This document shows positions 1 through 7,794 of a stretch of 33,677 nucleotides of DNA, piece after piece. The notes under the pieces were generated by a model. The model was given only the letters and a program-made list of their open reading frames with translations. It was not told the DNA's origin and did no database searches. Source of the DNA: Planctomycetota bacterium (lineage in GTDB: Bacteria > Planctomycetota > SZUA-567 > H5-PLA8); assembly GCA_026184295.1 (NCBI GenBank), contig JAHCJK010000050.1, positions 1 through 33,677 of the forward strand. Reading direction: 5' to 3'. The position numbers and the translations under genes are program-made. Positions within the stretch are counted from its first letter, which is position 1. Every line of letters starts with the position of its first letter.

Positions 1-738
1 CAGGCCGCCCAGGCCCACGCCGGCCGCGAAAGCGCGCCGGCCCGCCAGCCCCGGGAGCGCGAGCAGCGCGTCGAGCGCGCGCGCGGCTTCGGCGACGACT
101 TCGCCGGTGGCGCAGGAACCTTCGAGCACGCGGCGTTTGTTGTGGGTGCTGGAGAACCGCTGCAGCGCCGTGAGCTTGGGGATCGCGACGAGAAAGCCCG
201 CCGCGGCCAGCGCGCAGCCGAGCGCCCGCGCAGCCGATTCGGGGCTCTGCGCGCCGAACATGCACGCGCCCGCGTCGGGGATCAGCAGCAGGCCGGGATA
301 CGGGCCTGCTTTCTGCATCGGGCGCAGCACGAGCAGTTCGGCGCTCTCGTCGTCCCAGCCGGCCGAAGGGAGTTCGTACCAGTAGGCGCGCAGGTCGGCG
401 GCCCAGGCGGGCGTGCCGGGCTGAACGCGGCCCGAAAAGAGCGGCGTGGCGCGCACGAAGCGCGCGGGCACGGGCACGTGCTTTGCTTTCAGGATCGAAA
501 GCCCCAGGCAGTCGGTGAGTCCTTTGCGCAGGTCTTGCACGCGGCGCGTCCAGCGTGAGGCGGCGTCGCGGCCCGCGAAGACCCGGGCGCGTTCGGCCCG
601 GCGGCGGCGGAGTTCGCGCAGGTACGCCCCGCGGAAGCGCTGATTGGCTTCGCCGATGGCCTGGTAATGCGGATAGCCGTAGCGGTCGGGCGGCGTGCCC
701 TTGGACGGGAAAAGAACAGGTGCATTCGGCTTGCCCAT
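1..738 (-). CDS. alpha/beta-hydrolase-like protein (3' part outside window)
   Basis: The gene starts at ATG 738 with a purine-rich GAGG 12-15 nt upstream and runs in frame off the left edge after 246 codons, so its C-terminus is missing. Residues about 160-175 (LLLIPDAGACMFG) resemble the strand and oxyanion-hole region of the acetyl-xylan-esterase/dienelactone-hydrolase branch of alpha/beta hydrolases. Near residue 240 there is GVGLGG, which sits where these families have the nucleophile elbow GxSxGG; here the serine position is glycine. The first 130 residues are Arg/Glu-rich and helical. No signal peptide is seen. If the assignment is right, this may be a non-catalytic or alternative-nucleophile member; the catalytic Asp and His would lie outside the window. 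The gene is divergent from the one at 908. Family assignment is tentative. Confidence 0.6.
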   Translation of the reverse strand, partial: MGKPNAPVLFPSKGTPPDRYGYPHYQAIGEANQRFRGAYLRELRRRRAERARVFAGRDAASRWTRRVQDLRKGLTDCLGLSILKAKHVPVPARFVRATPLFSGRVQPGTPAWAADLRAYWYELPSAGWDDESAELLVLRPMQKAGPYPGLLLIPDAGACMFGAQSPESAARALGCALAAAGFLVAIPKLTALQRFSSTHNKRRVLEGSCATGEVVAEAARALDALLALPGLAGRRAFAAGVGLGGL

Positions 739-857
739 GCGCGTGCGCCTCGTTTGCAGGTGTAGGTTGGTGAGCAGGCTGATCATCGCATTTGAGCAGT
801 TACTTACAAGTGGCGTGATTGGGTAGGGTTAAGTCTGCATTTCGACGTGAAAAAGGG

Positions 858-863
858 TATAGT
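858..863 (+). promoter_or_regulatory. candidate -10 box of the 908 gene
   Basis: TATAGT matches the sigma-70 -10 consensus at five of six positions and lies 45 nt before the start codon. No good -35 is seen 17 nt upstream (CTGCAT at 835-840), so the promoter is weak or uses another element. The same TATAGT hexamer serves as the candidate -10 of the gene at 7195. Confidence 0.35.
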
Positions 864-907
864 GTCAGGAGAGGTCCGGAGGAGCAGCGCGAAAGGAGGC
901 CGGCCGC

Positions 908-1354
908 GTGACTCAGCAACCTCAAGGTTCGAACGATTCCTCGAAGATCACGTACTTTTCCTTTTGGAAGCCCGAGCCGCTCCCTCCGCGCGACAGCAAG
1001 TTCCACCCCGTCGATCTCCAATCGCTCGGCTCGTTGAACGACGTGACCGAGAAGCTCGCCGATGTCCCGCGCATGGCGCTCGTCCCCAAATCCCCCTGGG
1101 AAGTGGACGACGAGAATCCCGCGCTGCGTTTTCAGTGGCAGGTCGAGGAAGGCGTCATCCTTCAGGTGCGTGCCGAACAGGGCCCGCCGAAGCCCGGCGA
1201 AGTGCTCACCATCGGCGCCGCCAGCGCCGCGCCGAAGACCGTCTTCTACCGCCTGTACGTCCAGGTCTTCGAACAGTTCGGCGTGACGCTCTTCGACGAA
1301 GGCGCGCACGACTTCCTGACGCCCAAGGAATTCCGCGAGAAGATGGCGGGCTGA
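908..1354 (+). CDS. hypothetical protein, 148 aa
   Basis: The start is GTG 908, preceded by a near-perfect AGGAGG at 894-899, which decides the start. The product is soluble, acidic and rich in Pro, with no signal peptide or membrane segment. The N-terminal 35 residues look disordered (Gln/Ser/Pro-rich). A segment around residues 70-105 (ALRFQWQVEEGVILQVRAEQ) looks like beta strands, and the C-terminal third (residues 105-148) is helical with FEQFGVTLFDEGAHDFLT. I do not recognise the family. It stands alone, divergent from the hydrolase-like gene and followed by a repeat-rich region, so context gives no function. Confidence 0.75.
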   Translation: MTQQPQGSNDSSKITYFSFWKPEPLPPRDSKFHPVDLQSLGSLNDVTEKLADVPRMALVPKSPWEVDDENPALRFQWQVEEGVILQVRAEQGPPKPGEVLTIGAASAAPKTVFYRLYVQVFEQFGVTLFDEGAHDFLTPKEFREKMAG

Positions 1355-1412
1355 TTTTCACCTGCCCTGATCTTGGAAGCGGACCTTCGCGCATTCCGAA
1401 TCCTCTCCCCCG

Positions 1413-1612
1413 TGACGGCGGTGCTTGTAGATTCGGCCAGAGGGTTGCCACGGGTCGCGGATGTTCGAGACCCGTGCCCGGTTCCCTTTAAGCAAAGCTG
1501 CTTGGCGGAGACCTTCGAGTAGGCTCGGTTTCGTGCGGAACCGGGCACGGGTCGAATACGGCTTCGACCCATGGCACCCCTGGACGGCTCCAATCTACAA
1601 GCACCGGAGTCA
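1413..1612. mobile_element. MITE-like imperfect palindrome, 200 bp
   Basis: The outer ends 1413-1433 and 1592-1612 are inverted copies (19 of 21 positions, core CGGTGCTTGTAGATT). The inner segments 1469-1485 and 1537-1553 are perfect 17-bp inverted copies (GACCCGTGCCCGGTTCC). Alignable sequence between them makes two arms of about 73 and 76 nt around a 51-nt loop. Each arm also has its own small hairpin: CACGGGTC with GACCCGTG in the left arm, and CGGGTCGAA with TTCGACCC in the right. There is no coding capacity. A 14-nt sequence (ACCTTCGCG plus TTCCG) is present on both sides, at 1383-1398 (with two inserted bases) and 1612-1625. The form suits a non-autonomous transposable element, or a large structured RNA. 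Confidence 0.6.
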
Positions 1613-1624
1613 CCTTCGCGTTCC

Positions 1625-1645
1625 GGACAGGCGAGACGCCTGTCC
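1625..1645. repeat. short palindromic repeat GGACAGGCG-AGA-CGCCTGTCC
   Basis: Perfect 9-bp stem with a 3-nt loop. Sequences of this kind (translated as GQASRLS when inside genes) are, to my knowledge, dispersed in many PVC-type genomes as REP-like units. Only one copy is in this window. Confidence 0.6.
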
Positions 1646-1662
1646 CACATTAAAACCTTCGC

Positions 1663-1690
1663 AAAGAAAAGAAGCCGCGCACCGCGCGGC
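1663..1690 (-). terminator. intrinsic terminator of the aldehyde dehydrogenase operon
   Basis: Read on the minus strand, a 7-bp GC stem (GCCGCGC, loop GGT, GCGCGGC; 1674-1690) is followed by a pyrimidine tract TTCTTTTCTTT (1663-1673). It lies about 50 nt after the stop of the dehydrogenase gene. Confidence 0.65.
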
Positions 1691-1693
1691 TCC

Positions 1694-1735
1694 TTCCCTG
1701 ACCTCCGTTCCCTGTTCCCTGAATCCTGATCCCTC
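1694..1735. repeat. heptanucleotide repeat tract (CCCTG phase)
   Basis: CCTG-like cores end at 1700, 1714, 1721, 1728 and 1735, all in a 7-nt register (units such as TTCCCTG and AATCCTG). It is one of several GG/CC-every-7-nt tracts in the window and lies directly after the dehydrogenase stop codon. Confidence 0.6.
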
Positions 1736-1737
1736 GT

Positions 1738-3237
1738 TTAGAGACGCACGCATACGGCCTTCGTCTGCGTGTAGAGTTCCAGGACGTCCTTGCCCATCTC
1801 GCGGCCCCAGCCGGATTCCTTGTAGCCGCCGAAGGGGAGCGCGGCGTCGAAGATGTTGTAGCAGTTCACCCACACGGTGCCGGCGCGCAGCTTCGCGGCC
1901 AGCGTGTGGGCCTTGCTCACGTCCTTCGTCCACACCGCCGCGGCCAGGCCGTAGGGGTTGTCGTTGGAGAGCGCGGTGACGGCGTCTTCGCGGTCGAAGG
2001 GGATCGCGGTGACGACGGGCCCGAAGATCTCCTCGCGGTAGACCTTCATCTGCGGCGTCGCGTTCACCAGCACGGTTGGTTCGACGAAGAAGCCCTTGCC
2101 GTCGCGCTTCCTGCCGCCGGCGACGGCCTGCGCGCCTTCCTCGGCGCCGCTGGCCAGGAATCCGCAGACGCGGTCGAGCTGTTCGCGGGAGACCAGCGGG
2201 CCCATTTCGGTCGCGGGGTCCATGCCGGGGCCGAGCTTGATCTTCTTCGCGCTCGCGGCCACGCCTTCCACCACCCGGTCGAAGATCTTCCGTTCGACGT
2301 ACAGGCGCGAGCCCGCGCAGCAGCACTGCCCGTGGTTGAAGAAGATGGCGCTCGCCGCGCCGGGAATCGCCGCGTCCAGGTCCGCGTCGGCGAAGACGAT
2401 GTTGGGCGACTTGCCGCCGAGTTCCAGCGAGACCTTTTTCAGATTGCCGGCGCCGGCCTTCACGATCAGCTTGCCGACTTCGGTCGAACCGGTGAAGGCG
2501 ACCTTGTCCACGCCCGGGTGCGCGGCCAGCGCCGCGCCGGCCTGGCCAAAGCCGGTGACGATGTTCACCACGCCCGCGGGGAACCCGGCCTCCTGGATCA
2601 GTTCGCCCAGCCGCAGGGCGCTCAGCGGCGTCTGTTCGGCGGGCTTCAGCACCACGGTGCAGCCGGCGGCCAGCGCGGGCCCGAGCTTCCACGCGGCCAT
2701 CAGCAGCGGGAAGTTCCAGGGGATGATCTGCGCGACCACGCCGGCGGGTTCGCGCTGCGTGTAGGCAAAGTACTTCGCGCCCGGCGTGTACGGCACCGAG
2801 AGCGGAATCGTCGTGCCTTCCAGCTTGGTCGCCCAGCCGGCCATGTAGCGGAAGAGATCGACGGCCAGCGGCACGTCCGCCGCGCGCGCGACGGCGACGG
2901 GCTTGCCGTTGTCCAGGCTTTCAAGCTGCGCGAACTCCTCGGTGTGCTGTTCGAGCAGGTCGGCGAGCTTCCAGACCAGGCGCCCGCGCTCGCTCGCGGT
3001 CATCACCGGCCACGGCCCGCTCTCGAAGGCCTTGCGCGCGGCCGCGACGGCCGCTTCCGCGTCGGCGGCGTCGCCGTGGGCCACGTGGGCCAGGATATCG
3101 CCCGTGGCGGGGTTGAGCGTCTCGAAGCTCTTGCCGCTGGCGGCGGCGACCCACGCGCCCCCGATCAGGAGTTTGTGCTGCCTGGACAAAAAGGCGCCGA
3201 CGGCCGGCGCGACCGGCGTGGCTTGTGCCGTGGACAT
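1738..3237 (-). CDS. NAD(P)-dependent aldehyde dehydrogenase, class 1/2-like
   Basis: 499 residues, the usual length of the soluble aldehyde dehydrogenase superfamily, oxidising an aldehyde to its acid with NAD(P)+. Visible key residues: oxyanion Asn175 in PWNFP, Lys198 and Glu201 of the cofactor segment VLKPAE, the nucleotide motif FTGSTEVG (248-255), general base Glu272 in LELGGKSPN, and catalytic Cys306 inside GQCCCAGSR, an unusual triple cysteine. The C-terminal GGYKESGWGREMG motif is intact. The start ATG 3237 follows GGGAGGGAG. It is the last gene of a minus-strand operon, 68 nt after deoC. DeoC-type aldolases release acetaldehyde, so conversion of acetaldehyde to acetate is a plausible role; the exact substrate is inferred from context only. 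Confidence 0.95.
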   Translation of the reverse strand: MSTAQATPVAPAVGAFLSRQHKLLIGGAWVAAASGKSFETLNPATGDILAHVAHGDAADAEAAVAAARKAFESGPWPVMTASERGRLVWKLADLLEQHTEEFAQLESLDNGKPVAVARAADVPLAVDLFRYMAGWATKLEGTTIPLSVPYTPGAKYFAYTQREPAGVVAQIIPWNFPLLMAAWKLGPALAAGCTVVLKPAEQTPLSALRLGELIQEAGFPAGVVNIVTGFGQAGAALAAHPGVDKVAFTGSTEVGKLIVKAGAGNLKKVSLELGGKSPNIVFADADLDAAIPGAASAIFFNHGQCCCAGSRLYVERKIFDRVVEGVAASAKKIKLGPGMDPATEMGPLVSREQLDRVCGFLASGAEEGAQAVAGGRKRDGKGFFVEPTVLVNATPQMKVYREEIFGPVVTAIPFDREDAVTALSNDNPYGLAAAVWTKDVSKAHTLAAKLRAGTVWVNCYNIFDAALPFGGYKESGWGREMGKDVLELYTQTKAVCVRL

Positions 3238-3305
3238 GGTGCTCCCTCCCTTTTCCCGTTAGGTTTCTTCGTCGAATAACGCGCGGCCCGCCGTGTGGCG
3301 GAAGC

Positions 3306-3995
3306 TCACGCGCCCAGGCGCTTCTTGCATTCGTCCAGCATTTCCTTGGTCTTGGAGGCGCCGCTGCGGGTGACGCCGAGTTCGCGCACGGCCAGGAGCG
3401 CGTCGAGGTCGCGGATGCCGCCGGCGGCCTTTACCTGCACGAAGGCGGGCGCGTGCGCGCGCATCAGCTTCAGGTCCGCGTGGGTCGCGCCGCCGGTGCC
3501 GTAGCCGGTGCTCGTCTTCACCCAGTCGGACTTGGCGTCGCCGCAGATCTTGCAGAGCGCGATCTTCTGTTCGTCGTTCAGGTAGCAGTTCTCGAAGATG
3601 ACTTTGATCTTCTGCCCGCGCGTGTGCGTCAGGTCGGTCAGCGCGCCGATCTCGTCGCGCACGTAGCCCCAGTCGCCGCTCTTGACCTTGCTGATGTTGA
3701 CGACCATGTCGAGCTCCTCGCCGCCGTCGTCGAGCGCCTGCTTGGCCTCGGCGAGCTTGATCGCGGTCGTATGCCCGCCGTGGGGAAAGCCGATGGTCGT
3801 GCTGGCCTTCACCGCGCTGCCCTTCAGGAGCTGCGCGCAGCGCTTGAGGTAGTACGGCAGGATGCAGACGCTGGCGACATCGTAGGCCAGCGCCAGTTCG
3901 CAGCCGGCCTCGAGTTCCTTGTCGGTGAGGATGGGATTGAGCAGCGAATGGTCGATCATCTTCGCCATGTCGAGGTAGGTGTAGGTCATCGTCAT
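3306..3995 (-). CDS. deoC: deoxyribose-phosphate aldolase
   Basis: 229 residues, a class I TIM-barrel aldolase cleaving 2-deoxyribose-5-phosphate to acetaldehyde and glyceraldehyde-3-phosphate. The Schiff-base lysine is Lys160 in WVKTSTGYGTGGAT; the second active-site lysine is Lys189 in VKAAGGIR; Asp96 in ELDMVVN fits the proton-relay aspartate. IGFPHGGHTT (68-77) is also family-typical. ATG 3995 has AGGAGAA nine bases upstream; a second ATG two codons on is possible. It sits 42 nt downstream of the sugar isomerase gene and just before the aldehyde dehydrogenase, so it probably performs the aldol cleavage of this catabolic operon. No nucleoside phosphorylase is nearby, so the natural substrate could be another deoxy- or keto-sugar phosphate. 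Confidence 0.95.
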   Translation of the reverse strand: MTMTYTYLDMAKMIDHSLLNPILTDKELEAGCELALAYDVASVCILPYYLKRCAQLLKGSAVKASTTIGFPHGGHTTAIKLAEAKQALDDGGEELDMVVNISKVKSGDWGYVRDEIGALTDLTHTRGQKIKVIFENCYLNDEQKIALCKICGDAKSDWVKTSTGYGTGGATHADLKLMRAHAPAFVQVKAAGGIRDLDALLAVRELGVTRSGASKTKEMLDECKKRLGA

Positions 3996-4037
3996 CGTCG
4001 GTTCTCCTGTCGAAAAGGCGCGCGTCCGCGCCCGCCG

Positions 4038-4958
4038 TTACGGCTTGGGCACGTACTGCCGCAGATACGCGTGGCTCTGCCGCAGCGAACGCTTGCGGTC
4101 TTCCAGAGAGCCCTCGTAGGCGCGGTCTTCCACTTCCACGCACACCGGGCCGCGGTAGCCGGTGTCGGTAAGGATCGAGAAGAACTTGCCCCAGTTCACG
4201 TCGCCCAGGCCGGGCAGCTTGGGGCTGTGGTATTCGTTGGGGTGCGCCATGATGCCGACGCGGTCGAGCTTCGCGCGGTCGATGCGCACGTCCTTGGCAT
4301 GGACATGGTGGATGCGCTTCGCGAATTCCTTCATCGGCGCGAGGTAGTCCATGTGCTGCCAGATCATGTGCGAGGGGTCGTAGTTGAGCCCGAAGCGTTT
4401 GGTCGGGAAGGCTTCGAACATGCGCGCCCAGATCGCGGGGCTGGTGCCGAGGTTCTTGCCGCCGGGCCATTCGTCCTTGGTGAAGAACATCGGGCAGTTC
4501 TCGATGCCGATGTTCACGCCCAGGCGATCGGCGAGCGCCAGGATCGGCTTCCACGTCTTGAGAAAGCGCGGCCAGTTGGCCTCCACGGACTTCGTCCAGT
4601 CGCGTCCGATGAAGGTGTTCATGCGCTTCACGCCCAGCAGCGCGCTGGCCTTGATCACCTTTTGGATATGCGCGGCAGCCGCGGCGGCTTCTTTCGCGTC
4701 GGGCGAGAGCGCGTTGGGGTAGTAGCCGAGCCCCGAGATGGCCACGCCGTAGCGCGCGGCGAGCGCGTTCACCTTCGCCGCGTCGGCCGCGGTGAAGTTC
4801 GTGACGTCCACGTGGGTGACGCCGGCGTAGCGGCGTTCGGCCTTGCCGACGGGCCAGCACATAAGCTCAACGCAGTCGAAGCCTTCGGCCGCGGCGGTGG
4901 CGAGCACCTCTTCGAGCGAGAGTTCCGGGAGGATGGCGCTGACGAATCCGAGCTGCAT
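4038..4958 (-). CDS. sugar phosphate isomerase/epimerase (xylose-isomerase-like TIM barrel)
   Basis: 306 residues of the AP-endonuclease-2/xylose-isomerase-like fold. Metal-site residues characteristic of the family are visible: Glu153 in GIENCP, Asp194 and His197 in NYDPSH, His220 in HHVHAKD, and Glu275 or Glu277 in VCVEVED. This superfamily includes isomerases, epimerases and dehydratases of sugars and inositols, so the precise reaction is open. No signal peptide, so cytosolic. ATG 4958 is preceded by AAAGGAGC. It lies between the gfo/idh oxidoreductase and deoC; oxidoreductase-isomerase pairs of this kind act together on keto-sugars or inositols in many catabolic operons. Confidence 0.9.
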   Translation of the reverse strand: MQLGFVSAILPELSLEEVLATAAAEGFDCVELMCWPVGKAERRYAGVTHVDVTNFTAADAAKVNALAARYGVAISGLGYYPNALSPDAKEAAAAAAHIQKVIKASALLGVKRMNTFIGRDWTKSVEANWPRFLKTWKPILALADRLGVNIGIENCPMFFTKDEWPGGKNLGTSPAIWARMFEAFPTKRFGLNYDPSHMIWQHMDYLAPMKEFAKRIHHVHAKDVRIDRAKLDRVGIMAHPNEYHSPKLPGLGDVNWGKFFSILTDTGYRGPVCVEVEDRAYEGSLEDRKRSLRQSHAYLRQYVPKP

Positions 4959-4971
4959 GACGGGCTCCTTT

Positions 4972-4996
4972 GGGGTTCTGGGTTTCGGGACGCGGG
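4972..4996. repeat. heptanucleotide repeat tract (GGG phase)
   Basis: GGG triplets begin at 4973, 4980, 4987 and 4994, exactly seven bases apart, in the short gap between the isomerase and the gfo/idh gene. Unit sequence is degenerate (GGGGTTC, TGGGTTT, CGGGACG). Confidence 0.5.
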
Positions 4997-5012
4997 ATAC
5001 GACGCAGTGCGA

Positions 5013-6188
5013 TCACCGCATGCCCTGGACCTCCACCCATTGTTGCCCGCGATGGCTGGCCAGAATCGCCTCGCACAGGACCACTTCGCGGTGGCCGGCC
5101 GCGAAATCCGGGAAGTACGGCGGCGCTTCGAAGTTCCCCGCCGCGATGTATTCGTAAAAGGCGCGGAAGCACTGCTTGAACGTGTCCGGAAAGCCCTCGT
5201 TGTGCCCGCCGGGGTAGTTCGAGTATCCGCGCGCGCGGTCGCTCAGCAGCGCCGGGTCGCGCGCGAGCGTCTCGTTGGCGCGGTCGCGGTGGCCGAGCCA
5301 GAGTTCGTTGGGGGTCTCGCTGGTCCAGGCCAGCGCGCCGTCGGCCCCGGCGACTTCGTAGCGCAGAGTGTTCTTGCGCCCGCCCGTCACCTGCGAGACG
5401 TGCAGGTTGCCGCGCGCGCCGTTGGTGAAGCGGAAGAGCACGTTGCCGAGGTCCTCGGTGTCGATCTTCACCGCGTCGCCCTTGGGCTTTTCCGCGCCCA
5501 GCTTGCCGGTAAAGGTTTCCACTTCGCCGCTGGGCTTCAGGCGCGTCGCGTGGACGGTGTGCAGGTCGGCGAAGACGGCCGCGACTTCCAGGCCGGCGAT
5601 GCTGGTGACGAGGTCGATCCAGTGCGTGCCGATGTCGGCCACCGCGCGCAGCGCGCCGCCCTTGTCGGCCAGCACGCGCCAGTTGTAGTCGCGCTGATAC
5701 AGCAGCCAGTCCTGCACGTACGCGCCCGCGACCGAATGCACCGCGCCCAGCGCGCCGGAGGCCACGCGTTCGCGCGCTTCGATGTTCAGCGGGTAGAAGC
5801 GGATGTTGTAGCAGACGCCCGCGGCGCGTTTGGCCTTGCGCGCGCGCGCGACCAGGTCGGCGGTCTCCCGCGCGTCCATCGCCAGGGGCTTTTCGCACAT
5901 CACGTGCTTGCCCGCGGCGAGCGCCTTCACCGTCATCTCGTAGTGCAGGACGTTGGGCACGGCCAGATGCACGGCCGAGACGTCCGCGTCCTTCAGCAGT
6001 TCGTCAAAGTCCGCGTAGCCCTTGGGCAGGCCCAGGCTCTTCGCGGCCTGCTTCGATTTCTCCGGCGTCGATCCGAGCACGCCCGTCACGCGCACGCCCA
6101 GCCGCCGCAGGCCTTCGACATGCACCGGCCCGATAAAGCCCGTGCCGGCGACGGCCACTCCGATGTTCTCGAACGCTCCCGCTCCCAT
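5013..6188 (-). CDS. Gfo/Idh/MocA-family oxidoreductase
   Basis: 391 residues. The N-terminal Rossmann domain has [13 protein letters not shown] (11-23), with the pyridine-nucleotide motif GTGFIG, and the conserved CEKPLAM (98-104) whose Lys100 contacts substrate and cofactor. The C-terminal domain carries DIGTHWIDL (185-193) with the expected catalytic His189. Enzymes of this family oxidise or reduce sugars, inositols or their derivatives with NAD(P). No Tat or Sec signal is present, so this is a cytosolic member. ATG 6188 follows AGGGGAGA. It is the first metabolic gene after the GntR regulator, 42 nt away, and precedes the sugar isomerase, deoC and aldehyde dehydrogenase. Substrate cannot be read from sequence. 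Confidence 0.93.
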   Translation of the reverse strand: MGAGAFENIGVAVAGTGFIGPVHVEGLRRLGVRVTGVLGSTPEKSKQAAKSLGLPKGYADFDELLKDADVSAVHLAVPNVLHYEMTVKALAAGKHVMCEKPLAMDARETADLVARARKAKRAAGVCYNIRFYPLNIEARERVASGALGAVHSVAGAYVQDWLLYQRDYNWRVLADKGGALRAVADIGTHWIDLVTSIAGLEVAAVFADLHTVHATRLKPSGEVETFTGKLGAEKPKGDAVKIDTEDLGNVLFRFTNGARGNLHVSQVTGGRKNTLRYEVAGADGALAWTSETPNELWLGHRDRANETLARDPALLSDRARGYSNYPGGHNEGFPDTFKQCFRAFYEYIAAGNFEAPPYFPDFAAGHREVVLCEAILASHRGQQWVEVQGMR

Positions 6189-6230
6189 GATTCTCCCCTC
6201 GCTCCCCGTGCGTTCCCTGGCTCCCGTCGT

Positions 6231-6998
6231 TTATCGCAAGGCCCCCGCGGCCGGGCGCGCGGTCTGGATGCTGCCCAGGCGGTTGCGGAATTCGTACGCG
6301 TCGCCGCGGTAGTAGGTCTCTTCCCACCACAGCGGTTCTCCGCCGGACAGGTAGCCGGTGGAAAGCACCAGCAGCCCGGCGGAACCTTCGGCCACGCCGA
6401 GCTGCCGGGCGCGTTCGCCCGAGAGCGCCACGGCGCGAATCTGCTGGTCGGCTCCGTCGATCGCGAGCTTGAACGTGCGCGTCCAGAGCGCGTACAGCGA
6501 CCCGGCCACGTCGCGTTCGCTCAGGTCCGGACAGAAGCGCACCGGCACGAAGCGCCGTTCCAGGATCACCGGCAGTCCGTCGGCCAGGCGCAGGCGTTCC
6601 ATCAGGTACAGCGGTTCGCCGGGGGCCGCCGCGAGCGCGCGCGCAACCTCGGCGCCCGCCTGTTCGGCCGCGACCGTCGCGAAGGCGAGCACCTTCGTCG
6701 AGGGCACCTTGCCCGCCGCGCGCGCCTTGTCGGTGAAGCTGACCAGCGACTGGAGGTCGTAGTCGAGCACGCCGCCGCGGACGAAGGTCCCGACGCCCTT
6801 CTTGAACTCGAGCACGCCTTCGGCGACGAGGTTCGAGAGGGCCTTGTTGGCCGTCGCGCGGCTGACGCGGAACTGTTCGGAGACCTCGCGCTCGGTCATA
6901 AAGCGGTCGCCGACCTTGAATTCCTTGCTCTTGAGCAGGTCGCGGAGCGCCCGGTTGATCTGGTAGTAAACCGGGTCTCTGACGATGTTTGCAACCAT
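6231..6998 (-). CDS. GntR-family (HutC/UTRA) transcriptional regulator
   Basis: 255 residues. Residues 8-72 form the winged helix of the GntR family: [15 protein letters not shown], the loop [17 protein letters not shown], the recognition helix [17 protein letters not shown] and the wing GVGTFV. Residues about 95-240 form the UTRA ligand-binding domain of the HutC subfamily, ending with the typical [12 protein letters not shown]. Such proteins repress sugar or amino-sugar operons and release DNA on binding a phosphorylated metabolite. It is the promoter-proximal gene of the five-gene operon, so the operon is probably autoregulated. The leader contains a 17-bp palindrome and a GTCT-N3-AGAC site over the promoter. 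ATG 6998 follows AAAGG. Confidence 0.93.
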   Translation of the reverse strand: MVANIVRDPVYYQINRALRDLLKSKEFKVGDRFMTEREVSEQFRVSRATANKALSNLVAEGVLEFKKGVGTFVRGGVLDYDLQSLVSFTDKARAAGKVPSTKVLAFATVAAEQAGAEVARALAAAPGEPLYLMERLRLADGLPVILERRFVPVRFCPDLSERDVAGSLYALWTRTFKLAIDGADQQIRAVALSGERARQLGVAEGSAGLLVLSTGYLSGGEPLWWEETYYRGDAYEFRNRLGSIQTARPAAGALR

Positions 6999-7024
6999 GG
7001 CGCAGGCCTTTCGTCGATGTCGTA

Positions 7025-7055
7025 CAGTGGCTAAGCCACTGGTGGTCTTCTAGAC
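7025..7055 (-). promoter_or_regulatory. two candidate GntR operators at the operon promoter
   Basis: CAGTGGCTAAGCCACTG (7025-7041) is a perfect 17-bp palindrome around one central base. GTCT-TCT-AGAC (7045-7055) resembles the half-sites of HutC-type operators, such as the TGGTCTAGACCA core of DasR/NagR sites. The second overlaps the -10 and the first covers the expected start of transcription of gntR. Binding by the encoded regulator is inference. Confidence 0.5.
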
Positions 7056-7075
7056 GAAGGCCCCGGCCGCGTCAA
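7047..7075 (-). promoter_or_regulatory. sigma-70-type promoter of the gntR operon
   Basis: On the minus strand TTGACG (7070-7075) and TAGAAG (7047-7052) are separated by exactly 17 nt. Initiation near 7040 would leave a leader of about 40 nt before gntR. It overlaps the palindromes described for the regulator. Confidence 0.55.
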
Positions 7076-7129
7076 GAGGGCTGTTCTGATAATTTTCGCG
7101 AGGGCGGCGCGGCCCGGACGGAAGTCCAT

Positions 7130-7158
7130 TTGGCGCGGGCGGCGGCTTGGAATATAGT
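7130..7158 (+). promoter_or_regulatory. sigma-70-type promoter of the 7195 gene
   Basis: TTGGCG (7130-7135), a 17-nt spacer and TATAGT (7153-7158). Initiation near 7165 gives a leader of about 30 nt. It is divergent from the gntR promoter. Confidence 0.6.
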
Positions 7159-7194
7159 GGCTCTTTCTTCGCACGTTCGTTGCCGAGGACCACG

Positions 7195-7620
7195 ATGCCG
7201 CAAGAACAGAACAGCACGCCCTCCCACCCGCCTCTGAACACCAAGCGGGATTCGTACGAAAAGTGGGCGCCCGAGATTCGCACCGACGAGGAGCTGCGCG
7301 AGGTCGTCGACATCGCGTTCGATTACCGCGGCGACGTGACCGTCACCACCAAGTCCGGCGAGTCCATCGTCGGGTACATCTTCAACCGCGTGCCCGACGC
7401 GGCCGAACCGTACATCGAATGTTATCCCAAGGGCGACGAGACCCCGCGCACGCTGAAGTACCGCGAGATCGCCGGGATCGTCTTTACCGGCATCGATTCC
7501 GCCGCCGGGCGCAGTTGGGAAAACTGGATCAAGAAGAACGAAGAGAAGAAGAAGGCCCTGGCCGAAGGCCGCGACATCGGCGACATCGAGCCCAAGCCGA
7601 TGCCGCTCGACAACGAATAG
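7195..7620 (+). CDS. conserved hypothetical protein, 141 aa
   Basis: ATG 7195 is chosen because it follows GAGGA and a good promoter; the in-frame TTG at 7147 lies in the -35/-10 spacer and cannot be used from it. The N-terminal 20 residues are polar and probably disordered. Residues about 38-100 look like a small beta-rich fold (FDYRGDVTVTTKSGESIVG, then YIECYPKGD and LKYREIAGIVFTGID), recalling SH3/Sm-like barrels. The C-terminus has a charged helix (SWENWIKKNEEKKKAL). I recall proteins with a DYRGDVT...GYIFNR pattern in several bacterial phyla, but know no function. No signal peptide or membrane segment. It is monocistronic as far as can be seen. Confidence 0.8.
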   Translation: MPQEQNSTPSHPPLNTKRDSYEKWAPEIRTDEELREVVDIAFDYRGDVTVTTKSGESIVGYIFNRVPDAAEPYIECYPKGDETPRTLKYREIAGIVFTGIDSAAGRSWENWIKKNEEKKKALAEGRDIGDIEPKPMPLDNE

Positions 7621-7684
7621 CCGGGCGCGGGGCGCGAGCCTTCAAGCGCATGCAGAGCGCCTGAAAATCCGCCGAAATACACAT

Positions 7685-7712
7685 TTGGCATCGCGCGTAA
7701 ACCACGTAAGCT
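7685..7712 (+). promoter_or_regulatory. weak candidate promoter of the phosphatase gene
   Basis: TTGGCA (7685-7690), 16 nt, TAAGCT (7707-7712). The -35 is good, the -10 poor; a TAAGCT hexamer is placed similarly before two other genes (31733 and, on the minus strand, 31614). Confidence 0.3.
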
Positions 7713-7794
7713 ATGAACCTTGATGCTTTGCGCATAGGTCTCAGGCGTTGACCTCGCCACGCGCGCGCGTGGGAGCGCGGCGCGCAGCATAGGG

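Larger units (their letters stand above)
1355..1737. other. gene-free, repeat-rich spacer
   Basis: 383 nt between two convergent genes. It holds, left to right, a 200-nt imperfect palindrome (1413-1612), a short perfect palindrome (1625-1645), an intrinsic terminator for the minus-strand operon (1663-1690) and a heptad-repeat tract (1694-1735). No credible coding sequence is seen. Confidence 0.8.

Noticed and set aside
925..960. GGTTCGAACGATTCC resembling a tRNA T-arm
   Set aside because: Lies inside a well-supported coding start; no acceptor, D or anticodon stems around it.
1738..6998. Bacterial microcompartment locus (DeoC and ALDH occur in PVC-type ones)
   Set aside because: No shell protein, class II aldolase or PduL gene; the ALDH has no encapsulation-peptide-like end.
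3225..7034. Open frame of 1269 codons on the plus strand
   Set aside because: Antisense to five clear genes in a GC-rich region; composition is Arg/His/Val-rich and no motif is seen.
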